From Abditibacteriaceae bacterium (GTDB lineage: Bacteria; Armatimonadota; Abditibacteriia; Abditibacteriales; Abditibacteriaceae), in contig JAFAZH010000052.1 in NCBI GenBank assembly GCA_019239895.1, positions 310,001 through 374,000 of the forward strand: a stretch of DNA of 64,000 bases. Direction: 5' to 3'. This document shows positions 34,414 to 41,518 of the stretch, in pieces; position 1 is the first letter of the stretch; each line of letters begins with the position of its first letter. The notes beneath the pieces are model-generated. The model had not been told where the DNA came from, did not search any database, and saw nothing but the letters and a program-made list of their open reading frames with translations. The position numbers and the translations under genes were made by a program.

Positions 34414-34442
34414 TTGACAAATCCTAAAATCCGTCCTATAAT
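34414..34442 (+). promoter_or_regulatory. consensus sigma-70-type promoter of cold-shock gene
   Basis: TTGACA (34414-34419), 17-bp spacer and TATAAT (34437-34442): both hexamers are perfect consensus, in an AT-rich upstream context. It implies very high transcription. Confidence 0.9.
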
Positions 34443-34448
34443 GACGGC

Positions 34449-34592
34449 GGTTCGCAAGAACCCATATCAAATTTAGCTGGTCGTATGACGGGCGCGTAGC
34501 ACAGCTCCGGCGGTTCGAGCTAAGTTGTACAACTGTCTAAGCTGTCGGTAGACGAGACGCAAAAGTCGCACCAGCACAGGAGAATTGTCTTG
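34449..34592 (+). promoter_or_regulatory. long structured 5' leader of cold-shock mRNA
   Basis: About 140 nt separate the expected start of transcription from the ATG. The leader has a GGTTC-GCAA-GAACC hairpin near its start and several further self-complementary stretches, then AGGAG before the start codon. Long leaders that refold with temperature are known for cspA mRNAs; that role here is inferred. Confidence 0.55.
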
Positions 34593-34799
34593 ATGGCAAA
34601 AGGCACAGTTAAGTGGTTCAATGACTCGAAGGGTTTTGGTTTCATCGAGCAAGAGGGCGGCGGCGAAGATGTTTTCGTCCACCACTCCGCCATCCTGTCC
34701 GATGGCTACCGCAGTCTCAAAGAAGGCCAGCAGGTCGAATTTGAGATCAGCAAAGAGGCCAAGGGTCTACGCGCCGCCAACGTCAAACTCAGCCAGTAA
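34593..34799 (+). CDS. cspA: cold-shock protein, CspA family
   Basis: A 68-aa single OB-fold RNA chaperone. Both nucleic-acid-binding motifs are intact: KGFGFI (RNP1) and DVFVHHSAI (RNP2), in the standard AKGTVKWFNDSKGFGFIEQEGG opening. It melts RNA secondary structure and may aid translation or antitermination. ATG 34593 is chosen over an adjacent TTG because AGGAG is well spaced and family proteins begin MAKGTVKWF. Regulation is probably by the long leader plus the strong promoter. A terminator follows, so the gene is monocistronic. Confidence 0.95.
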   Translation: MAKGTVKWFNDSKGFGFIEQEGGGEDVFVHHSAILSDGYRSLKEGQQVEFEISKEAKGLRAANVKLSQ

Positions 34800-34847
34800 A
34801 GTTGCATTGGTCGTAATCCTCACTTGAAAAGCTGAACGCTGTAAATC

Positions 34848-34887
34848 TTCGCCCTGTCGAGGTCTCCTCGGTAGGGCGATTTGTTTT
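34848..34887 (+). terminator. rho-independent terminator after cspA
   Basis: TCGCCCT (34849-34855) pairs with AGGGCGA (34873-34879), extended inward by GAGG/CCTC, and TTTGTTTT follows. Confidence 0.8.
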
Positions 34888-35010
34888 GCTGGGCCTTTGG
34901 ATGTGGGGCTTTGGTCTTTGGATACATCAAAGTAGAGCTTCCAGATGTTACTCATACCGCCTTAGCCCAAGCTCAAAGCCCTAAGACCAAAAACCGAAGG
35001 CCACAATTTA

Positions 35011-35565
35011 ATGAGCATCGTAACCAAAACCGGCGACACCGGAACGACCAAGTTAATTTATGGAGAGCGCGTCTCGAAAGCGGATTTACGGGTGGAAGCC
35101 TATGGCACCCTGGACGAACTTAACTCGTTCCTGGGCCTGGCCCGCTCGTTATGCGATGATGCAGCCATTAACGCTATCCTCGAACAGTTACAGCGCGAGA
35201 CATTCATCATTAACGCCGAATTAGCCACCCCCAAGGAGCAACTGCACAAACTGAAAGCCCGCGTCACGCCAGAAATGACCGCCGCTCTTGAGGCCCATGT
35301 GCGCGGAATCGAAGCCATGTCCGGCATCCTGAGCGATTGGGCACTTCCCGGCGCAACCCAGGCCGGAGCCGCCATTGATGTCGCCCGCGCCGTTGCCCGC
35401 CGCGCCGAACGCCACACCGTACGCCTCTCCGAAGCCGGAGAAGTCCCCAATGCCGAAGTGCTGCCCTACCTCAACCGCGTCTCCGACTTATTATGGCTGC
35501 TTGGTCGTCGGTATGAAATTTCGCACAAAGTTAGTGGGGCTTTGCGTCCCAAAGAGAAGCTGTAA
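35011..35565 (+). CDS. pduO: PduO-type cob(I)alamin adenosyltransferase
   Basis: This 184-aa enzyme transfers the adenosyl group of ATP to cob(I)alamin, making coenzyme B12. The ATP-binding N-terminus TKTGDTGTTKLIYGERVSKADLRVEAYGTLDELNSFLG is diagnostic, and the C-terminal helix carries the RAVARRAERHTVRL signature. The family functions as a trimer. The gene stands alone after the cold-shock terminator. A cobalamin riboswitch was looked for in the 120-bp leader and not recognised. With the CbiX genes it indicates corrinoid use. Confidence 0.9.
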   Translation: MSIVTKTGDTGTTKLIYGERVSKADLRVEAYGTLDELNSFLGLARSLCDDAAINAILEQLQRETFIINAELATPKEQLHKLKARVTPEMTAALEAHVRGIEAMSGILSDWALPGATQAGAAIDVARAVARRAERHTVRLSEAGEVPNAEVLPYLNRVSDLLWLLGRRYEISHKVSGALRPKEKL

Positions 35566-35614
35566 TTCTTATGATTCAGAATGTCAGCCCATGTCGCCCA
35601 TATAAGGTCTTGCA

Positions 35615-35643
35615 TTGTTTAGAGAAGCTTAGCAGGCTACAAT
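35615..35643 (+). promoter_or_regulatory. promoter, leaderless start of unknown CxxC protein
   Basis: TTGTTT near 35615-35620, a 17-bp spacer and TACAAT (35638-35643) that ends 7 nt before ATG 35651. No Shine-Dalgarno is present. Confidence 0.55.
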
Positions 35644-35650
35644 GTGCTTT

Positions 35651-36703
35651 ATGAAACTGCCTAGATTCTTCAAGAGACAAGCTTCTTCGAGCGATGATGG
35701 TTTTGATGCGGCTGGATTAGGGCTTAACTTAGGAGCTAGAACTCACCACTATCAGTTTGCTCATTGGATGTTGCCGCAAATGGGTTTCCAAGAATCCGGG
35801 CATATGCTTGTCTCACTGACACGTTCTGATGCATCGGAATTTTTAAAGTCGCTCTGGCAGTCAGTAGGCAACGAGCTGCCGCGACAAGAAAGGCTCTCTC
35901 CCGACGGGTTGTCTTGTCTGATACGCAAGTTTGACGATTATGCAATAGCGATTATCACGCTACCAAAAGCCTTTCGCGTCACAGAAGCGTATTACACAGC
36001 TTTCACGTTCGGCCCTGTCAGTACTGTTCCCAAGGGTCAACTGCACAGCCTGCCAATGAGATACTTTGCTCTTGAGGTTGGATTTTCTATGCCGGGTGAA
36101 CCTAGTAGAACAGTCTTCTCGGAATGGACGCGTGAACCATCTCATATCAATATGGGGGATGGGCCTAAACCCGAAGTAGAGGCATTCTTTACCAAAATTT
36201 GCGAATTAATAGGTAAGAGTGCTGACGTAGCTACTGAAGCCGTGGTCTGTAATTCATGCGCTGCGACATTTCCTTCAACCGTGTTTTCACAAGAAGAGTA
36301 CACCTTACTCCAAGACTATCTTACCTATACAGAATTTAACGCAGAATTGCCAATGCTGTTAAAGGTGAAGAGCTTGTATGAGCGACATCCTGAATTGATA
36401 ATCCAATTACAATCCGATCTTGAAAAATTATTAGAATCTACTGATCCTGAAATTCAGGACAAGATTTATTCCGGGATTCCTTTCGATGAGATTGAAGTCC
36501 CTGTTGATAAACTTACATTACCAGAGGGGTTAAGCAAAGATGACGAAGAAGCGATAGAATACCTGCGCACAGCAACCTTTGCTCTCGAACCCCGTCTGCA
36601 ATTTGTCTCAGAGAATAGAGCGCGGCTGGAACCAATTGTGGAGCGCAACTTTGTGCTGTGCCCTACCTGCAAGACGGGCCATCTTATCTTAAACCCACAG
36701 TAA
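35651..36703 (+). CDS. unknown protein with two CxxC pairs
   Basis: A 350-aa protein I do not recognise. The first half is mixed alpha/beta (YAIAIITLPKAFRVTEAYYTAFTF). CNSCAATF near residue 205 and CPTCKTGH at the very end (residues about 338-345) could together bind one zinc. Between them lies a helical, acidic region (LQSDLEKLLESTDPEIQDKIY). No signal peptide or membrane helix. Codon and base composition are visibly AT-richer (one sampled line near 36.4 kb is about 35% G+C) than in the preceding pduO gene, marking the start of a low-G+C accessory island. ATG 35651 is chosen over 35642 because of the 7-nt spacing from the -10. Confidence 0.6.
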   Translation: MKLPRFFKRQASSSDDGFDAAGLGLNLGARTHHYQFAHWMLPQMGFQESGHMLVSLTRSDASEFLKSLWQSVGNELPRQERLSPDGLSCLIRKFDDYAIAIITLPKAFRVTEAYYTAFTFGPVSTVPKGQLHSLPMRYFALEVGFSMPGEPSRTVFSEWTREPSHINMGDGPKPEVEAFFTKICELIGKSADVATEAVVCNSCAATFPSTVFSQEEYTLLQDYLTYTEFNAELPMLLKVKSLYERHPELIIQLQSDLEKLLESTDPEIQDKIYSGIPFDEIEVPVDKLTLPEGLSKDDEEAIEYLRTATFALEPRLQFVSENRARLEPIVERNFVLCPTCKTGHLILNPQ

Positions 36704-36790
36704 TAAATCAAAACCCTCCTGAGTTGTATGAATTTGGCTGCGACGGAAAGAGCACGCTGTTGAACTGCTGTGTGCGCTTAAGTGGAGCGT

Positions 36791-36796
36791 TATAAT
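36791..36796 (+). promoter_or_regulatory. -10 box, leaderless start of second hicB
   Basis: Consensus TATAAT ends 6 nt before ATG 36803. No good -35 was seen. AAAGG lies in the gap but too close to serve as a normal ribosome site. Confidence 0.5.
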
Positions 36797-36802
36797 AAAG
36801 GT

Positions 36803-37021
36803 ATGAACTTGCGGGTTGAAACTGAACAAGAAGAAGATGGCCGCTGGATCGCTGAGGTGCCAGAATTGCCTGGCGTTTTAGCTTATGGCACCTCCCATGA
36901 TCAGGCCGTGGCCTACGCGAAAGCTTTGGCGTTGCGGGTTATCGCCGAACGGCTGGAACATGGGGAAGAAGTGCCGGATATGGCTAATTTATTCTCCGTG
37001 CCAGCCTGGCCTAAAGCATGA
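36803..37021 (+). CDS. hicB: HicB-family antitoxin (second pair)
   Basis: A 72-aa minimal HicB protein: MNLRVETEQEEDGRWIAEVPELPGVLAYG is the family beta-sheet core, followed by the helix SHDQAVAYAKALALRVIAERLEHGEE. Unlike the first hicB of this window it has no long basic N-terminus. Its stop overlaps the downstream toxin start (ATGA), so translation is coupled. ATG 36803 is preferred over the ATG at 36782, which would place the TATAAT inside the coding region. Part of the low-G+C island. Confidence 0.85.
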   Translation: MNLRVETEQEEDGRWIAEVPELPGVLAYGTSHDQAVAYAKALALRVIAERLEHGEEVPDMANLFSVPAWPKA

Positions 37022-37230
37022 GCCAGTGGAAATCAACCAAAGCCAGGCGTGTTCTGGCAGCGTTACTGCGTATCGGGTGGACGGTGAAACGTCAAAGTGG
37101 CTCACACCGTACGTTAGAGCGTGAAGGTTGGCCTAACTACGTGTTTGCCTTCCATGAGAATGATGAAATTGGACCAGTTATGTTAGCCCGCATTGCCAAA
37201 CAGACAGGTTTACTGCCTGGTGATTTATAG
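37018..37230 (+). CDS. hicA: HicA-family mRNA interferase toxin (second pair)
   Basis: A 70-aa HicA/YcfA protein: helix STKARRVLAALLRIGWTV, the catalytic-histidine strand RQSGSHRTLE, and the closing helix MLARIAKQTGLLPGDL. The middle (WPNYVFAFHENDEI) is family-like. It overlaps its antitoxin by 4 bp. This is a second, sequence-distinct hicBA module 36 kb from the first. Confidence 0.85.
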   Translation: MSQWKSTKARRVLAALLRIGWTVKRQSGSHRTLEREGWPNYVFAFHENDEIGPVMLARIAKQTGLLPGDL

Positions 37231-37425
37231 GACAAGGCAACAGACAACGGCACAATCATGAGTTGTGACGGATAGCTTTCGCCTTGTTACTCTGCACCCC
37301 AAGCTACCACTGACAGCGCGATGGATGACTACTGCGCTTTAAGACTCAATCGAGTAATGCTAAACGCGGCTCAGTTTGCACCGGCTTAAAGAGTTACAAA
37401 CACTTCGTTACCAGAAGTTAGCACT
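37231..37425. other. intergenic region with a nested hairpin
   Basis: About 195 bp without a gene. ACAAGGC (37232-37238) pairs with GCCTTGT (37281-37287) and encloses a CACAA/TTGTG hairpin (37251-37267); this may terminate hicBA. The remainder shows nothing recognised before the GTG at 37426. Confidence 0.4.
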
Positions 37426-37845
37426 GTGAACAAAGATAACCGCACTTGGTTAGAAAAACAGCACGACCACAAGCAACAACTCGCTGTATGTCACGAGCAG
37501 ATCATTGTGTTGCAGCAACAGATTGCAGATTTGCAGGAGCGCACGTCTGCATTAGAAGCCCGTATTGAAGCACAGAAACAGAAGCATAATTATCGCCTGT
37601 TTCACTGGATACTTAATCGGCAACTCAAGAAGTTAAACAGACAGCGCGAACAGGTTGCCCATATTGTGAATCAGCTAACCCTTCTGGAACAAACCCAGCA
37701 AAGGCTGGAGGCAGAAGTGGAGAAGCCACCTACCGTGCGTTTTCGGCGGGTTCGCGTCGTGTATCTACCGATTGAGGTGATTTGCTTCTCCCTACTCATA
37801 CTTCTGCTTGGGTTGATGATTAGCCAGTGGTTATTACGCGGCTAA
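37426..37845 (+). CDS. coiled-coil protein with C-terminal membrane anchor
   Basis: A 139-aa protein of unknown function. Residues about 10-100 form a heptad-patterned coiled coil rich in Q, E, L and K (QQIADLQERTSALEARIEAQ, then QLKKLNRQREQVAHIVNQLTLLEQ). A basic patch (FRRVRVVYLP) leads into one hydrophobic helix (VICFSLLILLLGLMISQWLL) at the C-terminus, giving a tail-anchored topology. It starts with GTG; no obvious ribosome site. It lies 43 bp before the split gene, within the low-G+C island. Confidence 0.6.
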   Translation: MNKDNRTWLEKQHDHKQQLAVCHEQIIVLQQQIADLQERTSALEARIEAQKQKHNYRLFHWILNRQLKKLNRQREQVAHIVNQLTLLEQTQQRLEAEVEKPPTVRFRRVRVVYLPIEVICFSLLILLLGLMISQWLLRG

Positions 37846-37887
37846 ATGATGGTGTGACGGGTCTGGGATTTACTTTTATCTCCTCCT

Positions 37888-38295
37888 ATGAACAGCCCTC
37901 AAAAAGCCACAGCATTACGTTCAGTGTTGAATAAGGGCTGGTGGTTCTCCGAGTTGCCAGGGTATCGGCTACACCCACGAAGCAGCACCTACTCCCTATT
38001 TTCTTACGAAGACTTACCCCCCATTCCAGATGATTTAGATGCCGGGTTTCAGTGGCTTCATGCACAACCAGTACGAAAACGTTCCCTTATCGAAGGCATG
38101 TATGCTGATGGCATTGTGCCTGATTTGGGGAAGTTAGAGAGGATTATTGAAGAAACGCCCGTCGCCGTTCCTGACGTTTTTATTTATTTTATTCGATCAC
38201 CAGAATTGCACCGACGCATTCGCTCCTGCACGGATTGCTACCTGGATGTGGCGGACTGGGCAACTAAACCACAGGTATTGAAGATGGCTTTTTGA
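37888..38295 (+). CDS. unknown protein, N-terminal part of a frameshifted gene
   Basis: The 135-aa product starts MNSPQKATALRSVLNKGWWFSELPGYRLHP and ends shortly after ELHRRIRSCTDCYLDVADW. It is of the SMI1/KNR4-like or similar small cytosolic type from memory, but I am not sure of the family. The stop TGA (38293-38295) lies in a T5 run (38289-38293). One extra T, or a -1 slip, would continue the protein directly into the next frame, giving about 241 aa with a natural junction MAF|LIHFLSDSQWCFHWYLY. Hence this is probably the front half of one gene. It could be a mutation, an assembly homopolymer error or programmed slippage. Confidence 0.6.
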   Translation: MNSPQKATALRSVLNKGWWFSELPGYRLHPRSSTYSLFSYEDLPPIPDDLDAGFQWLHAQPVRKRSLIEGMYADGIVPDLGKLERIIEETPVAVPDVFIYFIRSPELHRRIRSCTDCYLDVADWATKPQVLKMAF

Positions 38296-38612
38296 TTCAC
38301 TTTTTATCCGATTCACAATGGTGTTTTCATTGGTATCTCTACCTTAATAATGCGGGCGCTCAGTTCGTGGTAGTTTCAGAGGCAGACTATGGCTTCTCTA
38401 TCGAAGATGAGGCAGCCGATGCCATAACACAACAGCAAGCCATTGATTTAACTCAAGCAAAATTTTGGCTGTGCGCCCCATCTTTTGAACAGTTCATTTA
38501 CCGTTTGTGGATGGAAAACGAAATCTGGTATGCCCTGGCGTGGGACAAGCAGCCACTAACTCCACTTCAACAGGCGTATGTTGACCACTATGCCAAGCTA
38601 AAGGAGCAGTAA
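38292..38612 (+). CDS. unknown protein, C-terminal part of a frameshifted gene
   Basis: A 106-aa frame starting at TTG 38292, overlapping the previous stop by 4 bp. It contains FLSDSQWCFHWYLYLNNAG, KFWLCAPSFEQFIYRLWMENEIWYALAWD and LTPLQQAYVDHYAKL, which read as the natural C-terminus of the preceding protein. Independent translation by TTGA reinitiation is possible but no ribosome site is evident. The most likely status is the distal part of a single ~241-aa gene interrupted at the T5 run. Confidence 0.55.
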   Translation: MIHFLSDSQWCFHWYLYLNNAGAQFVVVSEADYGFSIEDEAADAITQQQAIDLTQAKFWLCAPSFEQFIYRLWMENEIWYALAWDKQPLTPLQQAYVDHYAKLKEQ

Positions 38613-38660
38613 CTTGGCAGTTGTTCCCGCTGCGCGCTTAGCGTCTCTGCATGAGATGAA

Positions 38661-39464
38661 TCAAAGCTTCCGCGCTATGCCCACGAGAGAAGTGCCGAAG
38701 TTGAGGGGACGGCGAGCGATGATGCGACCTTCGGTTTCGAGATACTTAATTAAGGCGCGGTTGATGGGTGGCGGCAGTGATGGCAAGACTGCGCCTTCGG
38801 AGTGACGCTTGGCCTCAGCCGGGCGACGTGGTTGAAAGGGGAGAATGAGACGACGCCACAACCAGGCCAGGGGCGGCATCAAGCTCATGCCGAAAGAGAT
38901 TTTCTGGATGCGAAAGCCGCTGCGCCGCAGTAGAGCGCGCAGGTCGTGATACTCATAGCGGCGGAAGTGATGCAGGGCTTCATCATGCATACTCCACAGG
39001 CTTTGATAGGCGGGCACGCTCCACACGTAAGCGCCACCGGGTCGCAACACGCGATGCACTTCTTGTAACGCCTGGCTGTCGTCGCTCAGGTGTTCCAATA
39101 CATCGAGCATCGTCACGGCATCAAAAGCGCCATCACGAAAAGGTAACTGCAAAGCATCGCCCTGCAAGAGCGACAGGCATTCCATACCCATTTGCGAACG
39201 GGCAAAGCGCAACGCCAGGGGCGAGAAATCAATGCCTGTTACCGTACCGCCGCCACCGACAAAGGATTGCAGCATCGGCAAATTGGCACCAGTGCCACAA
39301 CCAATATCCAGGAGGCGCAGGTTTCCCGTTGGAGTGGCAGTTGGAGTGGCAGCAGTGGGTTTGGTAACGTCTTGCAGCAGGGTGCTAATAATAGCGCGGC
39401 GTCCGGCGAACCACCAATAATTGGTTTCCAGCGCGTGCATCCGCGCGTATTCTTCAGGATTCAT
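38661..39464 (-). CDS. class I SAM-dependent methyltransferase
   Basis: A 267-aa methyltransferase of the UbiE/Methyltransf_11 group. Motif I is LLDIGCGTGANLPML; post-I is TGIDFSPLALRFARSQ; motif II/III are GAFDAVTMLDVLEHLSDDSQ and VLRPGGAYVWSVPAY. The HEEALHHFRRYEYHDLRALLRRSGF-type region after this resembles methyltransferases acting in glycan or polyprenyl pathways, but the substrate is unknown. It follows the HTH gene by 6 bp on the minus strand, likely in one operon. Confidence 0.85.
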   Translation of the reverse strand: MNPEEYARMHALETNYWWFAGRRAIISTLLQDVTKPTAATPTATPTGNLRLLDIGCGTGANLPMLQSFVGGGGTVTGIDFSPLALRFARSQMGMECLSLLQGDALQLPFRDGAFDAVTMLDVLEHLSDDSQALQEVHRVLRPGGAYVWSVPAYQSLWSMHDEALHHFRRYEYHDLRALLRRSGFRIQKISFGMSLMPPLAWLWRRLILPFQPRRPAEAKRHSEGAVLPSLPPPINRALIKYLETEGRIIARRPLNFGTSLVGIARKL

Positions 39465-39470
39465 GGAAGC

Positions 39471-40061
39471 TTAATGCCGCCTGCTTTCGAGTTGACGCAT
39501 CAGGGCAAGCACATCGCGCAGGTAAAATCGCCGCTGCTGGCCTTCCGTGCGCACATGTGTTAGTAATCCTGCTGCTGTATAACGCCGCACGGTGGCAGGG
39601 CACACACTTAATAACACGCTGGCTTCATGCAAAGAAATGAGGGGATTAGTTAAACGTTCTAACATCTGCAATCGAGTTTCAGGACGCACCCGCTGCCGGG
39701 ACTGCGAGGTTGGCTCTGGCGAACTACCTTCCGTTTTAGCCGAGTTGCTGGCGTTAGAAGCACGCGGGGAACGGCGTCGAGAGGCCGGGACAATGATAGG
39801 GCTGGTAGACTTGCGCGCAGTCCCGTTAGGTGGCAAAGCAGAACCCGGCAAAGGCTTAACACCGTTCGGCCCGGCAGGCGTGCCTACTCCTTGAGTCGCA
39901 AGATTATTGGCAGCACCGGGGGGCCGTTGTCCCAGGCGGTTCTGTGCTACGACGCTTAAGCGCGCAGCTTTGAGCACATCCACTTTTGGTTTTGGAGTCG
40001 CGCCAGTCGCCTCTGGTGCCTGGCCCTGCGGCTTTGCTTCGTGCCCCGTTGACTTCTGCAT
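39471..40061 (-). CDS. helix-turn-helix (MerR/excisionase-like) protein with disordered N-terminus
   Basis: This 196-aa protein has a long Pro/Ala/Ser/Lys-rich, probably disordered first part and a C-terminal winged-helix-like HTH (about 132-196): NPLISLHEASVLLSVCPATVRRYTAAGLLTHVRTEGQQRRFYLRDVLALM. The pattern matches the MerR/excisionase family, where the 'SVCPATVRRYTAAGLL' helix pair contacts DNA. No ligand domain is seen, so it may act as a simple DNA-binding adaptor. ATG 40061 is used; a longer frame would overlap queA. It lies 43 bp after queA. Confidence 0.72.
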   Translation of the reverse strand: MQKSTGHEAKPQGQAPEATGATPKPKVDVLKAARLSVVAQNRLGQRPPGAANNLATQGVGTPAGPNGVKPLPGSALPPNGTARKSTSPIIVPASRRRSPRASNASNSAKTEGSSPEPTSQSRQRVRPETRLQMLERLTNPLISLHEASVLLSVCPATVRRYTAAGLLTHVRTEGQQRRFYLRDVLALMRQLESRRH

Positions 40062-40104
40062 TCTTGTCGCGTCACCACTTCCTCTGAAGATTACGGATTC
40101 TATC

Positions 40105-41238
40105 TTACTCGATGAACATCGCATCGCCAAACGAGAAGAAACGATACTGCTCCTGAATCGCTCGGCTGTAAGCATAGCGAATCTTCTCCAAACCCGTCAA
40201 CTGGTCTTCTGTTGCCGATAGTGATTCTTGATTAATGGGTAGGTGTGGCCTATTTTCAGCGAAGGCGGCGATCATGGCGAGCAGGGTCGAACGTGGCAAA
40301 TGGAAGTTAGTCAGCAAGGCATCTACGCAGCGAAATTGGTAGCCAGGGCGAATAAAAATGCGTGTGCTGCCAAAACCGGCAGGCACACCTCCATCGGCAG
40401 TCGCCACAGATTCTAAGACCCGTGTAGTGGTAGTCCCCACCGCTACCACTCGCCCACCGCGCTCGCGCTGCGTTTGAATGGCTGCGGCGGTAGCGGCGGG
40501 AACCTCAAACTCTTCGGCGTGCATTGAATGCTCTTCTAATGTATCAGTTTGCACAGGCCGAAACGTGCCAACCCCAACCCCTAAAGTAACGAAAGCGGTG
40601 CGAATGCCGCGAGCGTGTAAAGCCTCCAAAATTCTGGGTGTGAAGTGCAAGCCTGCCGTGGGAGCCGCCGCTGAATCCAGCGCCACACCCGTTGTGTTGC
40701 CTGCCTGCATCCGCGCATAAACGGTTTGATATTGCGCTTCTTCGCGTGGTGGCTGCTTAATATAGGGCGGCAACGGCACTTCGCCTAACTGCGGTAGCAA
40801 CTCGCGGATGTTGCGCTTGGTCCCTTCGCTGAAGAAACGTAGCAGCCAGCCGATAGCAGTGCGTTCAATTAATTGTGCCGGGGCTGTCACGTCGGCTGTG
40901 GGGGAAGAGAAAATAACTGTTGCACCGGGTCGTAGGCGAGCGGAGGGCTTGAGTAAGGCTTCCCAGAAGTTGGTTTTGACTTCGCGCAACAACAACGCCT
41001 CGACATGGCCGCCACCAATTTCTTTGTGACCATGCAATCGCGCCCGGAGAACTCGCGTATCGTTGAAGACGAGTAAATCACCTACGCGCAGAAGATCAGG
41101 TAAAGCATCAAAACGGAGGTGCTGGAGAGCGCCCGTGGCGCGTTGCAGATGCATCAGGCGCGAATGATCGCGCGGCTCTGCGGGTTGCTGTGCGATAAGT
41201 TCCGGGGGAAGGTGGTAATCTAAATCAGCCGTGAGCAT
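40105..41238 (-). CDS. queA: S-adenosylmethionine:tRNA ribosyltransferase-isomerase
   Basis: A 377-aa enzyme of queuosine synthesis that transfers the ribosyl part of SAM to preQ1 in tRNA to make epoxyqueuosine. Family motifs are DYHLPPELIAQQPAEPRDHSRL, DLLVFNDTRVLRARL, the PTAGLHFT loop, VGVGTFRPV, and the C-terminal TNFHLPRSTLLAM. Length is slightly above 350 aa because of small insertions. ATG 41238 aligns with family starts; upstream residues of the longer frame do not. It begins 5 bp after the DUF2905 gene, with which it is often paired. Confidence 0.93.
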   Translation of the reverse strand: MLTADLDYHLPPELIAQQPAEPRDHSRLMHLQRATGALQHLRFDALPDLLRVGDLLVFNDTRVLRARLHGHKEIGGGHVEALLLREVKTNFWEALLKPSARLRPGATVIFSSPTADVTAPAQLIERTAIGWLLRFFSEGTKRNIRELLPQLGEVPLPPYIKQPPREEAQYQTVYARMQAGNTTGVALDSAAAPTAGLHFTPRILEALHARGIRTAFVTLGVGVGTFRPVQTDTLEEHSMHAEEFEVPAATAAAIQTQRERGGRVVAVGTTTTRVLESVATADGGVPAGFGSTRIFIRPGYQFRCVDALLTNFHLPRSTLLAMIAAFAENRPHLPINQESLSATEDQLTGLEKIRYAYSRAIQEQYRFFSFGDAMFIE

Positions 41239-41242
41239 CTTT

Positions 41243-41470
41243 TTAGCGCAAAAATCGCAACACGACGTTAAGCACAATAGTCAGCACAAGCGAAAGAATA
41301 ATCGAACTGGCGATGGGGAAGTAGACCGCAGTATTGCCTTTGCGCCAGCCGATGTCACCTGGCAGATTACCCAGCCCAAACCGTCCGCCGAGCATAACCA
41401 CCAAGCCAACCAGAAACAGGACGGCTCCACACAGCATCAGCATTTTGCCCAAACCCATTGCAGCCATCAT
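41243..41470 (-). CDS. DUF2905 small membrane protein
   Basis: A 75-aa protein with two predicted membrane helices (about 9-28 and 51-73) flanking the family stretch GLGNLPGDIGWRKGNTAVYFP. DUF2905 genes are commonly located beside queA or ruvAB, as here (4-bp gap to queA). Function is unknown. A later ATG at 41458 gives 71 aa. Confidence 0.85.
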   Translation of the reverse strand: MMAAMGLGKMLMLCGAVLFLVGLVVMLGGRFGLGNLPGDIGWRKGNTAVYFPIASSIILSLVLTIVLNVVLRFLR

Positions 41471-41518
41471 ACCACCACTTCCTTAAACCGCTATCCCTAA
41501 AACTTTTAGAGTTGGTGC

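Noticed and set aside
34480..34560. tRNA-like GGTTCGAG string in the cold-shock leader
   Set aside because: No acceptor, D or anticodon stems can be formed around it, and it lies in the transcribed leader.
34887..35010. Possible cobalamin riboswitch upstream of pduO
   Set aside because: The gap is only about 120 bp and no B12-box-like motif or family core was recognised.
38614..38805. 63-aa plus-strand frame after the frameshifted gene
   Set aside because: Mostly antisense to the C-terminus of the methyltransferase gene and has no recognisable domain.
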